From CAYNFR01 sp964396595 (GTDB lineage: Bacteria; Bacteroidota; Bacteroidia; Chitinophagales; Saprospiraceae): 64,000 nt of DNA. Shown piece by piece: positions 1 through 9,505 of this stretch. The stretch is taken from positions 305,987-369,986 of the forward strand of contig CAYNFR010000001.1 in the NCBI GenBank assembly GCA_964396595.1, read 5' to 3'. The notes beneath the pieces are model-generated. The model saw only the letters and a program-made list of their open reading frames with translations, had not been told where the DNA came from and did no database searches. Every line of letters begins with the position of its first letter. Within the stretch, counting starts at the first letter, position 1. Both the position numbers and the translations under genes were made by a program.

Positions 1-324
1 GGTGCAAATTATGATAAATCAAGTCATGGCATTTTAACAGAGCGTCCCGGCAAATTGACGAATGACTTTTTTGTGAACCTGTTAGATCTTAATCTGAAGT
101 GGAAAGAGGTAGCCGGATTGAATAATGTTTACGAGGCACATGATCGCAGCACCGGAGACTGGAAATGGACAGCTACGCGCGTAGATTTGATCTTCGGATC
201 TAACAGCGAACTTCGTTCAACGGCTGAGGTATATGCCTTTGCAGGAGCTGAAAAGAAGTTCATCAAGGACTTTATCGCTGCCTGGAGCAAAGTAATGAAT
301 CTCGATCGGTTTGATCTGAAATAG
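1..324 (+). CDS. katG: Catalase-peroxidase KatG, C-terminal end (partial)
   Basis: This is the last 107 codons of a catalase-peroxidase, a cytoplasmic heme enzyme that removes hydrogen peroxide. The frame is open from the first base of the window. It contains the typical C-terminal stretch with GANYD, RPGKLTNDFFVNLLDL and, near the end, AFAGAEKKFIKDFIAAWSKVMNLDRFDL. That is the non-heme-binding second half of the KatG duplication. The N-terminal catalytic half lies outside the window, so heme and Met-Tyr-Trp adduct residues cannot be checked. A clear rho-independent terminator follows 27 bases after the stop. Confidence 0.93.
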   Translation, partial: GANYDKSSHGILTERPGKLTNDFFVNLLDLNLKWKEVAGLNNVYEAHDRSTGDWKWTATRVDLIFGSNSELRSTAEVYAFAGAEKKFIKDFIAAWSKVMNLDRFDLK

Positions 325-350
325 CTCGCCGATTTATGCGATAACTACCT

Positions 351-380
351 AGGGGTAGAGCTATGTGTTCTACCCCTTTT
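351..380 (+). terminator. Rho-independent terminator after katG
   Basis: A perfect 9-bp stem (AGGGGTAGA at 351-359, TCTACCCCT at 369-377) with a 9-base loop is followed by T residues. The T-run is on the + strand only, so it serves katG and not the convergent rodA. Confidence 0.85.
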
Positions 381-385
381 GCTTA

Positions 386-1789
386 TCATACAGTACTCTT
401 GCTCATGCGCAAGGCTATTCCAATCATTCCCGAAAATGTTATCAAAGCACTTCCGCCGATAGATATAAAAGGAAGAGGTATTCCTATCACTGGAGCAAGA
501 CCCATGGTCATACCTATATTGATAAAGAAGTGGACGAAAATAAAGCCCGCCAGCACGTAACAATAGTTCAAGACAAACCTGCTGGAAGAAGATTCTCCTA
601 TTTTTATCAAACGTAGAACCATGATTAAATACAGTAACACCACAGACGCGCTACCAATAAAACCTTGTTCCTCTCCAATGCTACTAAAAATAAAATCTGT
701 CGTCTGCGCCGGTACGTAGTTATATTTGGTAAAAGTACCATTCATGAATCCAGTACCTGACAAGCCCCCCGAGCTTATAGCCAACTTAGATTGTAGCAGG
801 TTATAAAGAGATCCGCGTGGATCGCACTGCTCAGGATTAAGCCACACATTAATTCTATCTTTTTGGTGCGGTTTAAGCACCTTTTCAAATGCATAATCAC
901 TCCCAAATGATATTACACCGAGCAGAATTACCGCTGATAGTGTTCGCATTTTTGATATTAAATCCGCCGTTTTATTCCCTATCAGAACCGTGTAAGCTAC
1001 GGCTAACACATTTATTATGACCGCGTATATATCATAACCTAGCTGAAATAGCAAAAGATTCGCAAGGATCACAAAACTGACAATCATAGATGATACTAAC
1101 CTATCCCTTTTAAAATCCAATACCGCCAATGATACCATTGTCGCTAAAAGAGCAAGAAAGAGTTCGAATCCATACTTTAATGATATCGTCAGGGTCAAAA
1201 ACAGACTTAAACCTATCAGATAATAAATGGTCGGCAGACCACGGCGATAGGCCAATATCAATACTGAAAAATAAGTTATCGCCGTTCCTGGATCCGGTTG
1301 CAAGAGAATTAGTAATACAGGTATCAAAACACATGATGCCGCTATCACCTGATTTCTCGGCTCTGTCATTCTAAACTTGATAGGACTCAATATGCTGGCA
1401 AACATAATGGCTGTGGTAAACTTTACCATCTCCCCGGGCTGGAATGAAAAAGGGCCTATAAAGATCCATGCACGTGCCCCATTTACCACCTTTCCAAAAA
1501 TCAATGTCACTACTAATAAGCTAAGGCCGCAAAGGAAAAAGGGTACTGCTGCACTATTCCACAGTGTCCAGTCTATCGAATAGGCAATGATAAGTGCGAC
1601 TAAGGCAATACCCACCCATATGAGTTGTCTTCCGAATGGTGCATAAAAAGACCACATATTTTGATCCTCTACCTGATTGTAAGTAGTCGTATAAACCATG
1701 AGAAGCCCAGTGAGCACGAGTAGCACATATGAGCCTAAAAGCAACCAGTCAAACTTTTTTATTATTGTCCTTCGTAGTGCCGTTGCCAT
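386..1789 (-). CDS. rodA: RodA/FtsW-type SEDS peptidoglycan glycosyltransferase
   Basis: This is a polytopic inner-membrane protein of 467 residues that polymerises lipid II glycan strands, most likely RodA of the elongasome. Family landmarks are visible. GPFSFQPGEMVKF sits near residues 112-124 (QPGE where QPSE is usual). The large loop carries NPEQCDPRGSLYNLLQSKLA, with Asp323 at the position of the catalytic aspartate known from RodA. TTDFIFSSIGEEQGFIG follows at about 363-379. The start overlaps the stop of the upstream SPOR gene by one base (TAATG on the minus strand), indicating translational coupling. A class A PBP is encoded nearby, but no class B PBP is present in the window. Confidence 0.92.
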   Translation of the reverse strand: MATALRRTIIKKFDWLLLGSYVLLVLTGLLMVYTTTYNQVEDQNMWSFYAPFGRQLIWVGIALVALIIAYSIDWTLWNSAAVPFFLCGLSLLVVTLIFGKVVNGARAWIFIGPFSFQPGEMVKFTTAIMFASILSPIKFRMTEPRNQVIAASCVLIPVLLILLQPDPGTAITYFSVLILAYRRGLPTIYYLIGLSLFLTLTISLKYGFELFLALLATMVSLAVLDFKRDRLVSSMIVSFVILANLLLFQLGYDIYAVIINVLAVAYTVLIGNKTADLISKMRTLSAVILLGVISFGSDYAFEKVLKPHQKDRINVWLNPEQCDPRGSLYNLLQSKLAISSGGLSGTGFMNGTFTKYNYVPAQTTDFIFSSIGEEQGFIGSASVVLLYLIMVLRLIKIGESSSSRFVLNYCYVLAGFIFVHFFINIGMTMGLAPVIGIPLPFISIGGSALITFSGMIGIALRMSKSTV

Positions 1790-2202
1790 TATTCGAAGAA
1801 CTCGGTCTTCAATATCTTGTCACGAAAAGCTAAAGCTGTCGGAAACTCTCTTTTTACCCTTGCTAATACCGGCTCAAGATCTAATCTGCTTTCGAACACC
1901 CCAAATTTTACGCTGTAATATGGATTCTCATATGCTTGGCTGGTTAAAAACTCAGGAAAGTTTCGCTGAAATAATGCTCTCGCATTTTCCATGGCTCTAC
2001 GGTCAGTAGTGCTGATAAGCTTGATACGCCACCCATTGATGGTACTTTCCTCTTTGCCTTTCGCAACGAAGCGAGACATCATCTGACTAACTTCAGGCTG
2101 CTCTTCAATAAACACCTGTGCCCGTCCATGTAAGAAACATTGCAAAAAAATTAGAACCAACACTCCGGCTCTTAATTGACTCTTTAATCCTTTGTGTTTC
2201 AT
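1789..2202 (-). CDS. SPOR-domain protein
   Basis: This 137-residue exported protein has an N-terminal hydrophobic segment (about residues 10-28, ending HGRAQ), probably a signal peptide. The C-terminal half reads as a SPOR fold, with NGWRIKLISTTDRRAMENAR at about 57-76 and YYSVKFGVFESRLDLEPVLARVKREFPTA after it. SPOR domains bind denuded glycan strands, so a periplasmic role in cell-wall growth or division fits. It lies between secA (24 bases upstream) and rodA (1-base overlap), so the three are probably co-transcribed. Family assignment rests on the repeat-like beta-alpha-beta pattern and on context. Confidence 0.75.
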   Translation of the reverse strand: MKHKGLKSQLRAGVLVLIFLQCFLHGRAQVFIEEQPEVSQMMSRFVAKGKEESTINGWRIKLISTTDRRAMENARALFQRNFPEFLTSQAYENPYYSVKFGVFESRLDLEPVLARVKREFPTALAFRDKILKTEFFE

Positions 2203-2226
2203 ACGCTATTAAGATAGTCGAAAGTA

Positions 2227-5200
2227 TTAAATCTTTATCGCTTGTCCATGACAATGCTTGAACTTCTTGCCACTGCCACACGGGCATGGATCGTTGCGGC
2301 CTATTTTCTTTTCTTCTCTTATAAATGTTTCCGGTCGCGGACGCTCTGGTCTGCTCACACCCTCCGCTGCCGCACGTCTTGCTTGCTCTTCGCGAGAGTT
2401 GACGGTGGTCTTGCTCAAATCCGTCTTGACTTGTCGTGCTTCTTGTAGCTGCCCATCAATGGAGATCATAAGCTTGCCTCTCATTAGGTAAGAGCTGACT
2501 TCTTCATTGATGCTATAAATAAGTCTTTCGAAAAGGTTATAAGCTTCCATTTTGTATATAACGAGCGGATCTTTTTGCTCAAATGACGCTGCCTGAACAG
2601 AATCCTTTAATTCGTCCATAGAACGTAGATGCTCTTTCCAGTTTTCATCAATAATAGCTAGTGCCACCGCCTTTTCTATGTCTTTTATGACCGATACACC
2701 TTTTGTTGTATTTGCTGTCTTCAGATCTGCAGAAATAGGTAATTGCCGTCTTGCCCCATCTGTAAATGGAATGGCGATACGTTGATAACGATTTCCATCG
2801 TTTTCATATACTTGCTTGATTACCGGCATCAGCAGCTCGGTGATTCGATTAAATTTAAGATCATAAAACTCCTTGGTTTGCCTTTGGAGCTCTGCGACTA
2901 AATCATTTTGAGGCCATTGATTGAATCCTTGGGCGTCTATTTCGGGGTCAAAACCAAGCACTCGATTAGCTTCATTTCTGAATGCTTCATAATTATTGAT
3001 GGCTTTATAGTCATCAACAAGGTTTTCGCATAAAGAAGAAAACAGATTGTGTAGATCGAGCGCCAGTCTATATCCGGACAATGCATTGTTTCTCTTTTTG
3101 TAGATTGCTTCGCGCTGGATATTCATAACATCATCATATTCGAGCAATCTTTTACGAATACCAAAATTATTTTCTTCAACTTTCTTCTGTGCCCGTTCTA
3201 TGGACTTGGTTACCATACTGTGCTGTAGAACCTCTCCTTCCTGATGTCCCATTCTATCCATTACCTTGGCTAGGCGCTCGGAGTTAAATAGTCGCATGAG
3301 ATTATCCTCTAGGGAAACATAAAATTGTGAACTTCCTGGATCTCCTTGGCGTCCGGCTCGTCCTCTTAACTGTCTATCAACTCTTCGCGAATCATGTCTC
3401 TCCGTAGCAATGATCGCTAAACCTCCGGCTTTTTTAACTTCCTCTGAAATCTTGATATCCGTTCCTCTACCAGCCATATTCGTGGCGATGGTGACGTTGC
3501 CCGCCTTGCCTGCCTCTGCGACTATTTCCGCCTCTCGCTGGTGCTGTTTCGCATTGAGGACATTGTGTTTTATACCGCGGAGTTGTAGCATACGACTTAG
3601 TTTTTCAGAGATATCAACAGAAGTCGTTCCGAGCAATACAGGTCTTCCCGCTCTCGTGAGTAGGTTTATCTCTTCAATTACCGCATTGAACTTTTCTCGT
3701 GACGTTTTAAATACGAGATCTTCTCGATCATCACGAACGATGGGCTTATTCGTAGGGATGGCTACCACATCTAGCTTGTAAATATCCCAGAACTCCTTCG
3801 CTTCTGTCTCCGCAGTACCTGTCATACCTGCTATCTTGTGATACATGCGAAAGTAGTTCTGAAGGGTAATCGTAGCATAGGTCTGGGTGATATCTCCGAC
3901 TTTTACATTCTCTTTGGCTTCAAGTGCTTGGTGAAGACCATCCGAATATCGCCTACCTTCCATCATACGTCCCGTCTGTTCATCTACGATCTTAACCTGT
4001 CCATCTATGACTACGTACTCCTCATCCTTTTCGAATAGCGTATAAGCTTTTAGCAGTTGACTGACTGCATGTAGTCTTCGACTCTTAATGGCAAAGTCTG
4101 TAATTAGCGTCTGTCTTTCCTCAGAATATTGTTGATTGTTTTCCTTTTCTTTGGCGTCTAAAACCTGCATCTCTGCGGTTATATCGGGCATGACAAAAAA
4201 GTTATTGTCTGATTGCCCTTTGGCTAGAAACTCGGCTCCACGTTCTGTCAATTCGACATTTCTATTTTTTTCATCTATCGTAAAAAGCAATTGCGCATCA
4301 ACAAGATGCATGTTTTTAGATTGCTCTTGCATATAGAAGTTCTCTACTTTTTGCAAAGTAACTTTTGCGCCTTCTTCGCTTAAAAATTTGGTTAAAGGAC
4401 GATACTTAGGCAAAGATCGATAGGCTCTCAACAAATCCATTCCCCCTTCTCCTTCTTCATGACCGGTTTTGCCTTCGGCAAATTTTCGTTTTGCCTCCGC
4501 TAGCCAATGAGTCGCTAATTTTCTTTGCTCTGAAAGAAGATTTTCAATCTTTGGTTTAAGTTCTTGATACTCCTGCTCTTCTTGCCCTTTAGGGATGGGT
4601 CCGGATATGATCAAGGGTGTTCTTGCATCATCGATTAATACAGAGTCCACCTCGTCAACCATCGTGAAATGATGCTTACGCTGAACCACCTCGTCTGTGG
4701 AGCGCACCATATTGTCACGGAGATAATCAAATCCGAATTCGTTGTTTGTACCATATGTTATATCACATTCATAGGCCGCCTTACGCTCTGCTGAGTGTGG
4801 ACGATACTTGTCAATGCAGTCTATTGTTAAAAACAAAAATTCAAAAATCGGACCCACCCACTCACAGTCACGTCTAGCAAGGTAGTCATTGACTGTAATC
4901 ACGTGTACCCCTTCTCCCGATAAGCCATTAAGATAGGCCGGCAAGGTGGCTACCAAGGTTTTGCCTTCACCTGTCTGCATCTCTGCTATTTTACCGGAGT
5001 GAAGCACCATACCTCCTATCAATTGTACATCAAAATGTACCATGTTCCAAACAATATCGCCGCCAGCTGCTTTCCATTCGTTTGACCAGAGGGCTTTTCC
5101 TTCACTTATTTTTATATGCGTTTTAGTCATCGCCAGCTTTCGGTCATGATCGGTGGCCGTTACAGCTAGCTCTTTGTTTTCGGTAAATCGTCTGGCCGTT

Positions 5201-5544
5201 TCTTTGACCACTGCAAATGCCTCCGGCAGTATTTCTTGTAAGATATCTTCGATATGCCCATCGCGCTCTTTTTTAAGCTTGTCGATCTGGTTGTAAAGAG
5301 ACTCTTTCGTTGCAAAATCGGTCTGATCGTCGGCCTGGCTTTTTAAATCCGATATCTCTGAATCTATTCCGTCTAGATGTCGGGCTATGCGCTGTTTAAA
5401 TTCGTAGGTTTTATTTCGAAGATCATCGTTGCTTAGTGAGGCGTATTGGGAAAAATAAGCGTTTATTTTCTCCACAGCTCCTTGATGAGATTTGACATCT
5501 CGTTCATGTTTAGAGCCGAATAGTTTAGTAAAGAACTTTAACAT
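2227..5544 (-). CDS. secA: Preprotein translocase ATPase SecA
   Basis: SecA is the cytosolic and peripheral-membrane ATPase that drives preproteins through SecYEG. The protein has 1,105 residues, longer than the roughly 900 of E. coli but usual for Bacteroidota. Walker A TGEGKT is at residues 191-196 and Walker B DEVD at 297-300. The second RecA-like domain contains NMAGRGTDI and the RQLRGRAGRQGDPG helicase motif VI. The C-terminus ends in a SEC-C zinc motif (RNDPCPCGSGKKFKHCHG). An insertion of about 130 residues between the two halves of NBD1 (about 310-450) accounts for much of the extra length. The start MLKFFTKLFG is the usual one. Confidence 0.97.
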   Translation of the reverse strand: MLKFFTKLFGSKHERDVKSHQGAVEKINAYFSQYASLSNDDLRNKTYEFKQRIARHLDGIDSEISDLKSQADDQTDFATKESLYNQIDKLKKERDGHIEDILQEILPEAFAVVKETARRFTENKELAVTATDHDRKLAMTKTHIKISEGKALWSNEWKAAGGDIVWNMVHFDVQLIGGMVLHSGKIAEMQTGEGKTLVATLPAYLNGLSGEGVHVITVNDYLARRDCEWVGPIFEFLFLTIDCIDKYRPHSAERKAAYECDITYGTNNEFGFDYLRDNMVRSTDEVVQRKHHFTMVDEVDSVLIDDARTPLIISGPIPKGQEEQEYQELKPKIENLLSEQRKLATHWLAEAKRKFAEGKTGHEEGEGGMDLLRAYRSLPKYRPLTKFLSEEGAKVTLQKVENFYMQEQSKNMHLVDAQLLFTIDEKNRNVELTERGAEFLAKGQSDNNFFVMPDITAEMQVLDAKEKENNQQYSEERQTLITDFAIKSRRLHAVSQLLKAYTLFEKDEEYVVIDGQVKIVDEQTGRMMEGRRYSDGLHQALEAKENVKVGDITQTYATITLQNYFRMYHKIAGMTGTAETEAKEFWDIYKLDVVAIPTNKPIVRDDREDLVFKTSREKFNAVIEEINLLTRAGRPVLLGTTSVDISEKLSRMLQLRGIKHNVLNAKQHQREAEIVAEAGKAGNVTIATNMAGRGTDIKISEEVKKAGGLAIIATERHDSRRVDRQLRGRAGRQGDPGSSQFYVSLEDNLMRLFNSERLAKVMDRMGHQEGEVLQHSMVTKSIERAQKKVEENNFGIRKRLLEYDDVMNIQREAIYKKRNNALSGYRLALDLHNLFSSLCENLVDDYKAINNYEAFRNEANRVLGFDPEIDAQGFNQWPQNDLVAELQRQTKEFYDLKFNRITELLMPVIKQVYENDGNRYQRIAIPFTDGARRQLPISADLKTANTTKGVSVIKDIEKAVALAIIDENWKEHLRSMDELKDSVQAASFEQKDPLVIYKMEAYNLFERLIYSINEEVSSYLMRGKLMISIDGQLQEARQVKTDLSKTTVNSREEQARRAAAEGVSRPERPRPETFIREEKKIGRNDPCPCGSGKKFKHCHGQAIKI

Positions 5545-5584
5545 AGTACTAGTGCTTAGTGCTTAGTGTATTTTTGTTTCTACT

Positions 5585-5629
5585 CCTTAGGAAGATTTTT
5601 TTCACTGTACCTAAGGAAGGGCAAATTTA
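5585..5629 (-). promoter_or_regulatory. Candidate secA promoter and leader hairpin
   Basis: On the minus strand TAAATTTG (complement of 5622-5629) matches the Bacteroidota -7 element TAnnTTTG, but I see no good -33 TTG. It would give a leader of about 70 bases. That leader contains an inverted repeat, CCTTAGG at 5585-5591 and CCTAAGG at 5610-5616. Further toward the gene, a 7-base tandem duplication (gtgctta twice) sits just before the start. All of this is a motif reading, not measured. Confidence 0.4.
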
Positions 5630-5675
5630 ATCCATAACGACAGAGATCGCATGAAATATCTATATGTCTTGATAT

Positions 5676-5683
5676 TAGTTTTG
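5676..5683 (+). promoter_or_regulatory. Candidate -7 element upstream of the 5754 lipoprotein
   Basis: TAGTTTTG matches TAnnTTTG. It would start transcription near 5690, about 64 bases before the lipoprotein start. No -33 TTG is visible at the expected distance, so support is weak. Confidence 0.3.
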
Positions 5684-5753
5684 CATATTGATGGGGCGTT
5701 TATGATGGCCTGGCCAGAATTATTGACAGGATTTCTAATTTAAATAGCTTTTT

Positions 5754-6293
5754 ATGATGAAATATGCTCTTCTCTTGTCTTTTCTGGTTCTTTGTTCTTG
5801 CGGTTCCAAATCAACTGTGTCTGATCCGGAAACTGATCACCTCAATTACTTTCACCGTGAAAATGTTTTACTTATTTCTGATCTGTACTTGAACATTAAA
5901 ACTGCTTCCAATCGTCTTTCTTCGCATGTCAACTCCATTCGTTTAGACACTAGTTATTATAGTACTCTTGATGAATTGGCAATGCAAAAAATTATATCGG
6001 CCAAAGAAGGCGTGTATAGTATTATCCCTGACTTTGAAATGTTAAACGAGGAGCTTACCAAGGTAAGCTCCTCAATGAGCAAATCAGCTTCTCTTTTAGA
6101 AACCTTGTCATCGAATGGGTTAAACCAAAGCAATAGCGCTAAAGGCTCTCCCAATATCAAGCAAATCGCAACAGATATCAATCATCAAAGTAGAGTACTA
6201 GCCGAGATAAAAAACCTTGTCGGCATTTCACAAGATAAAATTGATACAGCTGTGTCTTATTACAAGTCTAAACGTGATGAGCTGATAAGGTAG
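5754..6293 (+). CDS. Putative lipoprotein of unknown function
   Basis: The protein has 179 residues. A lipoprotein signal peptide is clear: MMKYALLLSFLVLCSCGS, with a cysteine around residue 14-16 as the lipidation site. The rest is hydrophilic and mostly helical, with heptad-like stretches (about 85-120 and 140-175), suggesting a coiled coil in the periplasm or on the outer membrane. I do not recognise a family. Two ATGs in tandem (5754 and 5757) are possible starts. The gene stands alone between divergent secA and a convergent small membrane protein gene. Confidence 0.7.
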   Translation: MMKYALLLSFLVLCSCGSKSTVSDPETDHLNYFHRENVLLISDLYLNIKTASNRLSSHVNSIRLDTSYYSTLDELAMQKIISAKEGVYSIIPDFEMLNEELTKVSSSMSKSASLLETLSSNGLNQSNSAKGSPNIKQIATDINHQSRVLAEIKNLVGISQDKIDTAVSYYKSKRDELIR

Positions 6294-6364
6294 CGCTGTC
6301 TATATATGTCTTTGTCATATCCACGCAAGCGCAGAAAGCATAAGAACATTATAGGCCAATTTTT

Positions 6365-6721
6365 CTAAGCGCTTTCTCTGGCTTTTCGTGCCTCCTTAAA
6401 ACTTTTTATAAATGCTAGCATTGCCAACACCCCTGTTATGATCATCAATCCCACTCTGATGACGGCCATAGTATCGGCTCGACCAATCGCGCCTTTAAAA
6501 GGCATGGCCAACCCTAATATCATGAGCAAGGTGAGCAATACTGCCACATGGGCTATCATCTTGTTTTCGGACTTAACGCCACTGTAGCAAGCCAATAAAA
6601 TAGCGCCCACAACGACGGGTATTAGGGCCGTGTTCGAAGGTGTATCTGAGCCAAAATAACCCCATCCCCCGAGAAGAATAAGTGTCAAAGCATTTAATAA
6701 ATTAGCAATTGGTGCTTTCAT
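6365..6721 (-). CDS. Small integral membrane protein, unknown function
   Basis: The protein has 118 residues and four predicted hydrophobic segments (about 5-25, 31-48, 56-74 and 85-105), with a short basic C-terminal tail (KSFKEARKARESA). The compact four-helix layout resembles small DUF-type membrane proteins, but I cannot name a family. It lies 13 bases downstream of the penicillin-binding protein gene on the same strand and is probably co-transcribed with it. Confidence 0.7.
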   Translation of the reverse strand: MKAPIANLLNALTLILLGGWGYFGSDTPSNTALIPVVVGAILLACYSGVKSENKMIAHVAVLLTLLMILGLAMPFKGAIGRADTMAVIRVGLMIITGVLAMLAFIKSFKEARKARESA

Positions 6722-6734
6722 TTTATGATATTGT

Positions 6735-9353
6735 TTAATTGTTTCTAATCAATGTATCACGAAGATGGACTTTATCTAAATCATCAAAATCCTCCAATTC
6801 ATCAAAGTCTTCAAGATCGGCTCTCTTTTTAATATTTTGTTCATTTTCATCTTGGTGCGATCCACTCTTGTGGCGAGAACAATCTGTTAACTCCGCAAAT
6901 CCCGGAGGACCTACTTTAAATCTAGCTTTAACATCGAAATTAATGTTCTGGTCTTCTTCAAGACTTTTCATATAATCGACGAAGATCGGTCGCGCCATTA
7001 CAAAACCTTGTCCATCATCTAGCGATAGAAAACGGATAAATTTCTCGTCGCCGCCCGCCCAAACACCGGTGACCAAAGTCGGTGAAATACCCATAAACCA
7101 TCCATCCGCAAAGTCATTAGTCGTTCCAGTTTTACCACCTACCTCTGATTTAAGTCCCATGCTAAAGCCTCCTCCTACATTATTCTTAAGCATGTCCACT
7201 ATCACCGCATTATATAGTGGGTTTATTGCCCTGCGCTGCACAGACGTGCCTTGATAAATAATCTTTCCGTTTTTATCTTCTATTCGCCTGATAAAATTGG
7301 GCTGGGTATAGACGCCATCATTCGCAAATGCAGTATATGCCCCAGCCATCTCTAAAACAGATAAGTCAACTGCTCCGAGACACAATGAAGGTAAATCCGG
7401 CACAAGTAATTGATTGCCATTTAATCTCTCTTCTTTACTGATGCCTAGATTGTGCATCAGGTCTCTGACTGGTGCCATGGTACCCATCTCCTTGACGATT
7501 CGTACTGTTATGGAGTTTTTGGAATACAGTAGTCCTTGATAGAGGTTGTAGAAATTCTGGGTGAAGAGATTATTAGAGTTTGCCGGTGACCACTCTTTAT
7601 CTACTTGAAAATTAGCATCTCCCGGCGCAATTGTGTATTGGATATCCTTAAATTGTTCGCATGGTGACATACCCAACACACTTATAGCGGAAGCATAAAC
7701 GAAAGGCTTAATAGTCGAGCCCACCTGTCGCCTCATGTTTACATGATCGTACTTAAAATATCTATGATCAGCCCCGCCGACCCATGCCTTTATTTCTCCA
7801 CTGCGCGGATCGACAGAGACTAGTCCGGATTGAATATGTTGAAGATGATAAACGATGGAGTCCCGCCGCGTCATGCTTTTTACTTCATAACCTTCATCAT
7901 TGTAGGCAAAAACCTGAGCATCTACTTTTTCATTGAGAAATTGATCGACATTGGCTGTAAATTCTTTCCATAGACTCTTCGCTTCAGAGACAAGTTCTCC
8001 GGATTGAAACCTACGCCACTTTCCTCGGTTTTGCTCTGATGTGCTCTCGACAAAATCCAAATCAGAAATCCATCTACGTAAAGTGTTGTCTGTAAGATCT
8101 AAGTCATACCTGTTTTTAACGTCTTTGATTAGCTCATCAAATCTTCTGGCAAATTGGTCCTTATAATAATCAGTGTCTCGAATTCTTCTATTTAAAGCCT
8201 CCTGACGTAGTCTTTTCTGGACATCCGTCGCATCATAAGTAAAAGGATCAAGGCGGCGCCACACTTGCCAATAGCGGTTCTGAACCTTGCTCATGTGCTT
8301 CCACAATGCCTTCTCGGCCTTTTCCTGATAATCAGCATCGATGGTCGTATATATTTTTAATCCATCGCGATAGATGTCGTATGGCTGTCCATCTGATTTT
8401 AAATAGGATGGTTGAAGCAATAGTGCTCGTAACCACTTCGTCAATTCACTTCTGAAATACGGTGCAAGACCTTCGCTTTGCGAAGCTTTCTTAAACGACG
8501 CCATGCTCAATGGCAATACTTGGAGCGTATCTCGCTGAACTCTATTAATTTTATCATGCTTATGCATCTGGTGTAACACGACATCTCTACGCCCTTTCGT
8601 CCGGGCATTAAATCGAACCGGATTAAAATAAGCCGGATTCTTAAGCATGCCCACTAGTGTCGCCGCCTCGTCAATTGTGAGATCTTTCTGGTTTTTGTCA
8701 AAGTATATTTCTGCTGCTGACTGGATGCCATGTGCACCATTAATAAATTCAAACTTGCTCAGATACATCGCAACGATTTCTTCTTTTGTATATCGTCGCT
8801 CAAGTCTCACGGATGTAATCCATTCTTTAAATTTTATGTTTGCCAATCCTATTGCCCTACTGAGCTTAGTCTCGTTTTTAATCGGCGCTCTATCAAACAA
8901 TTGTTTAGCAAGCTGCTGGGTTATGGTTGATCCTCCTCCTCCACTTTCTTGTCTGAGCAAAATCGACTTTACAGCCACCCGGATCAGTGCAGAGAAATCT
9001 ATTCCGCTATGTCTCCAGTATCGTGCATCTTCTACACTAAACAAGGCATCCTTAATGTGAGTAGATAGCTGGTCATATGGCACATGTTCTCTGTTTTCGA
9101 TGTAATATTTTCCATACGGCCTCTCAACCGCATCATATATAATGCTCGCAAGATCATATCGTGGATTCTCCAATTCCTCAAAACTTGGCAAGTCAGAAAA
9201 GCTTAATACAGTAAACAACAAAACAAGACTTAATATCCCTCCTCCTGTCAAAAACCACAATACCCTCGTAAAGACGCTCAGAGAAGGTTTCTCTTGCGGG
9301 TGATTAATCCACTGAGAAGCATATCTATAGACTCTATTGTTCTTCCAACTCAT
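6735..9353 (-). CDS. Class A penicillin-binding protein (PBP1a-like)
   Basis: This is a bifunctional peptidoglycan glycosyltransferase/transpeptidase of 872 residues. It has one N-terminal membrane anchor at about 31-51. The GT51 domain shows Glu108 in VEDARYWRHSGID and the GGSTITQQLAKQLF motif at about 141-153. The transpeptidase domain carries all three motifs: S546-TIK, SKN at 611-613 and KTGT at 741-744. The linker of about 150 residues between the domains (350-500) is charged and helical. The C-terminal tail is acidic (DLEDFDELEDFDDLD). It acts in the periplasm and complements the SEDS enzyme encoded upstream in the window. Confidence 0.95.
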   Translation of the reverse strand: MSWKNNRVYRYASQWINHPQEKPSLSVFTRVLWFLTGGGILSLVLLFTVLSFSDLPSFEELENPRYDLASIIYDAVERPYGKYYIENREHVPYDQLSTHIKDALFSVEDARYWRHSGIDFSALIRVAVKSILLRQESGGGGSTITQQLAKQLFDRAPIKNETKLSRAIGLANIKFKEWITSVRLERRYTKEEIVAMYLSKFEFINGAHGIQSAAEIYFDKNQKDLTIDEAATLVGMLKNPAYFNPVRFNARTKGRRDVVLHQMHKHDKINRVQRDTLQVLPLSMASFKKASQSEGLAPYFRSELTKWLRALLLQPSYLKSDGQPYDIYRDGLKIYTTIDADYQEKAEKALWKHMSKVQNRYWQVWRRLDPFTYDATDVQKRLRQEALNRRIRDTDYYKDQFARRFDELIKDVKNRYDLDLTDNTLRRWISDLDFVESTSEQNRGKWRRFQSGELVSEAKSLWKEFTANVDQFLNEKVDAQVFAYNDEGYEVKSMTRRDSIVYHLQHIQSGLVSVDPRSGEIKAWVGGADHRYFKYDHVNMRRQVGSTIKPFVYASAISVLGMSPCEQFKDIQYTIAPGDANFQVDKEWSPANSNNLFTQNFYNLYQGLLYSKNSITVRIVKEMGTMAPVRDLMHNLGISKEERLNGNQLLVPDLPSLCLGAVDLSVLEMAGAYTAFANDGVYTQPNFIRRIEDKNGKIIYQGTSVQRRAINPLYNAVIVDMLKNNVGGGFSMGLKSEVGGKTGTTNDFADGWFMGISPTLVTGVWAGGDEKFIRFLSLDDGQGFVMARPIFVDYMKSLEEDQNINFDVKARFKVGPPGFAELTDCSRHKSGSHQDENEQNIKKRADLEDFDELEDFDDLDKVHLRDTLIRNN

Positions 9354-9456
9354 ATCGGAGGCAATTTACGACTTCACCTGCATATTCCGATATTGATGGG
9401 CTTCTGTCACGCTCGAATATATTTTTTATCACTACAAAAAAAATATTGACAAAAAC

Positions 9457-9488
9457 GTTGTATAACTATAAAAAACGTTATACATTTG
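9457..9488 (+). promoter_or_regulatory. blaI promoter with embedded dyad operator
   Basis: GTTG (9457-9460) and TACATTTG (9481-9488) are 20 bases apart, which fits the Bacteroidota -33/-7 promoter. An inverted repeat, TGTATAAC at 9459-9466 and GTTATACA at 9477-9484 (8-bp perfect arms, 10-base spacer), covers both elements. BlaI/MecI-family repressors bind TACA/TGTA-type dyads, so this is the likely autoregulatory operator. Transcription would start near 9495, which fixes the translation start at 9506. Confidence 0.7.
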
Positions 9489-9505
9489 ATTTAAACGTTG
9501 AAACT

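Noticed and set aside
5651..5743. A 30-codon hydrophobic ORF (MKYLYVLILVLHIDGAFMMA) upstream of the 5754 lipoprotein.
   Set aside because: The best promoter box (5676-5683) lies inside it, so it would not be transcribed from its start, and there is no other support.
9446..9505. Upstream ATG of the BlaI-type gene.
   Set aside because: It would put the start within the promoter and operator; the 9506 start gives the normal family N-terminus.
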